Source: an uncultured Pontibacter sp. (GTDB lineage Bacteria; Bacteroidota; Bacteroidia; Cytophagales; Hymenobacteraceae). Taken from it: a stretch of 64,000 nucleotides of DNA. The notes beneath the pieces were generated by a model, which made no database searches, had not been told where the DNA came from, and worked only from the letters and a program-made list of their open reading frames with translations. The DNA is taken from NCBI RefSeq assembly GCF_947499215.1, contig NZ_CANMNI010000001.1, positions 868,001-932,000 on the forward strand, given 5' to 3'. The translations under genes and the position numbers were made by a program. The stretch's first letter is position 1. Each line of letters begins with the position of its first letter. Below are positions 62,783-64,000 of this stretch, one piece after another.

Positions 62783-64000
62783 CTAAATCATACCTCTCCT
62801 CAAATACTTTTTAATACAGTGCAGCGCGCCTGACTTCTCGGCGAAGGGATGGAAGTCCTCTAATTGAATCACCTTAAACCCGAGTTTCTCCCATAGCTGC
62901 TTGTTGGCCTCATCGGTTTTGCGGAGGTATTCCCAATTGCCGTGGCCGTAGGTGGGCAGCCAGACGGTTTTCTCGGTTTTGCTTTTCACTTCCACGACCG
63001 CATTGTTGGAGGTGGCGTAGTACCACTTCCTGCGTCTTTCTTCCGGGTTATCAAGATAAGTGAGCGGCAGCGGGTTACGGATCACCTCGAAGCCCTGTCG
63101 CACCAGCATGGCCGCCACATCGTCGAACACATCCGGTATACCGTAATTTGTGAGTTCTTCACCCAGCACCTCAGCGGCTAAGCGAGTGTCTCCGACCAGT
63201 ATTTGGTATTTGCCGGATTTCCCGCGTCCTGCCAAGGTAATGAACATGTCGATGTGGAACAGCGGCTGCACCGTGCCTTCTATGTTTTTAGAGTGCAGGG
63301 TCTCAGTCCACGTCACGCCGTCCATCTCAAACTCCTGTTCTTCCTCTTCCGGCACGTACAGTAGGCTGCCTAACACAAGAAATTTGCGCTCCTGATCTAA
63401 GTAGCGGCTGAAGAGTTTTGCCAGTTGTTCCGTGGCCATCGTTCCCTCTTCTGGCAGCAGCACGCCTTTCAGGTCGAGCATGGAGTTTACCATGTAGTCC
63501 GCTCCCATCAGGAAGAAGTCGTCACCCACCAGCAGGTTGCCACCCTCAAAGTACAGCGGTGATTTCACCCGATTTATACCCAGTGATTTGCTCAGAAAAT
63601 AGCCTGTGTAGTCGTCGGCAGCCCGGCGGTGCGAATGTGGCTGCACCAAGTAGTAGCTGCCATCCTTCCGGTCCTGCACCACTTCGTAATCGTCCTCGGC
63701 CCACACCAGTATCTTGATGTCGCTGGGTATTTCGTGAAACCGCGCCCGCTCCAGCATCCCCTGCTCCGAGAGCCATGTCTCCAAGTGCTTTCTGGTATCG
63801 CCTCCGTCCGGCACCAGCAGGTGGAGTTCTGTATAGCTCGGCAGCTTCCGAAATAGGTCTTGGTATACCACCCAAAGCGGGTTGTCGTCATACTTGAACA
63901 CATAGGACGGCACCGTGAAGACCATGGCCTCCAGCGCACCATCGGCACTGGATACAAGGCTGGGCTGTTCCGGTAGCTGGCTGTACTGCTGCAGCAGTGT
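62783..64000 (-). CDS. Agmatine/peptidylarginine deiminase-like protein (N-terminus outside window)
   Basis: At least 405 residues of an amidinotransferase-fold hydrolase; the frame is open to the window end. Catalytic positions are visible in SPLYFEGGNLLVG, LFHIDMFITLAG (His-x-Asp) and the C-terminal Cys in SGALHCIKKYL. Family members hydrolyse guanidine groups (agmatine or peptidyl-arginine). The sequence is divergent, so the substrate is uncertain. Confidence 0.75.
   Translation of the reverse strand, partial: TLLQQYSQLPEQPSLVSSADGALEAMVFTVPSYVFKYDDNPLWVVYQDLFRKLPSYTELHLLVPDGGDTRKHLETWLSEQGMLERARFHEIPSDIKILVWAEDDYEVVQDRKDGSYYLVQPHSHRRAADDYTGYFLSKSLGINRVKSPLYFEGGNLLVGDDFFLMGADYMVNSMLDLKGVLLPEEGTMATEQLAKLFSRYLDQERKFLVLGSLLYVPEEEEQEFEMDGVTWTETLHSKNIEGTVQPLFHIDMFITLAGRGKSGKYQILVGDTRLAAEVLGEELTNYGIPDVFDDVAAMLVRQGFEVIRNPLPLTYLDNPEERRRKWYYATSNNAVVEVKSKTEKTVWLPTYGHGNWEYLRKTDEANKQLWEKLGFKVIQLEDFHPFAEKSGALHCIKKYLRRGMI

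Overview
The window looks like a chromosomal segment of a Bacteroidota bacterium, most likely a Cytophagales/Hymenobacteraceae (Pontibacter-like) organism. This rests on TAnnTTTG-type -7 promoter boxes, a subtilase with a type IX secretion (T9SS) sorting tail, an SLH-like region, Bacteroidota-style NO/N2O genes and SGY-rich proteins. The lineage is inferred from gene content, not from a marker gene. No rRNA, tRNA or CRISPR array was seen.

Layout. 0-5 kb: 5' part of hemA and two sensor-kinase/response-regulator pairs, including a receiver domain fused to a CRP/FNR regulator. 5-12.6 kb: nadB-nadA, an NsrR-like Rrf2 regulator, a DUF59 Fe-S assembly factor, a 12-TM COX1-like protein, a DUF2249 protein, a hemerythrin and the Fe-S repair protein Ric (NO damage response). 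12.8-16.1 kb: class II (B12) ribonucleotide reductase. 16.2-18.6 kb: an AT-rich island with a trypsin-like protease and a HEPN protein, each followed by an attC-like palindrome. 18.8-25.5 kb: a membrane/thioredoxin operon, proline dehydrogenase, a 601-aa unknown with QueD, and a small lipoprotein. 25.5-36.5 kb: clade II-type nos genes (nosZ, membrane protein, nosL, nosD, nosF, nosY), a lipoprotein cytochrome c, a cupin and the quinol NO reductase norB. 37-54 kb: housekeeping and surface genes (M28 peptidase, alpha-glucan phosphorylase, subtilase, pirin, STAS protein, a FUS-like low-complexity protein, cyanophycin synthetase, ferredoxin and its reductase). 54-58.8 kb: a tyrosine recombinase followed directly by five gene cassettes separated by attC-like sites, an integron-like array. 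58.8-64 kb: an oxidoreductase, the N-terminal half of a pseudouridine synthase, a HipA-like/DUF3037 pair, a TPR protein and a deiminase cut by the window end.

How it works together. The NO reductase, N2O reductase, heme synthesis and NO-repair genes appear to form one regulon. Several promoters carry the palindrome TGAY-N4-GTCA (FNR/DNR spacing), in three cases exactly 36.5 bp from the last base of a good -7 box. The most unusual system is the pair of cassette arrays. The 55.7-58.8 kb array and the 16-18.6 kb island share a homologous 130-bp attC-like repeat. The adjacent recombinase is XerD-like with a duplicated N-terminal module rather than a standard IntI. The islands are AT-richer than the host and lack its marked excess of GGTATA/TATACC.
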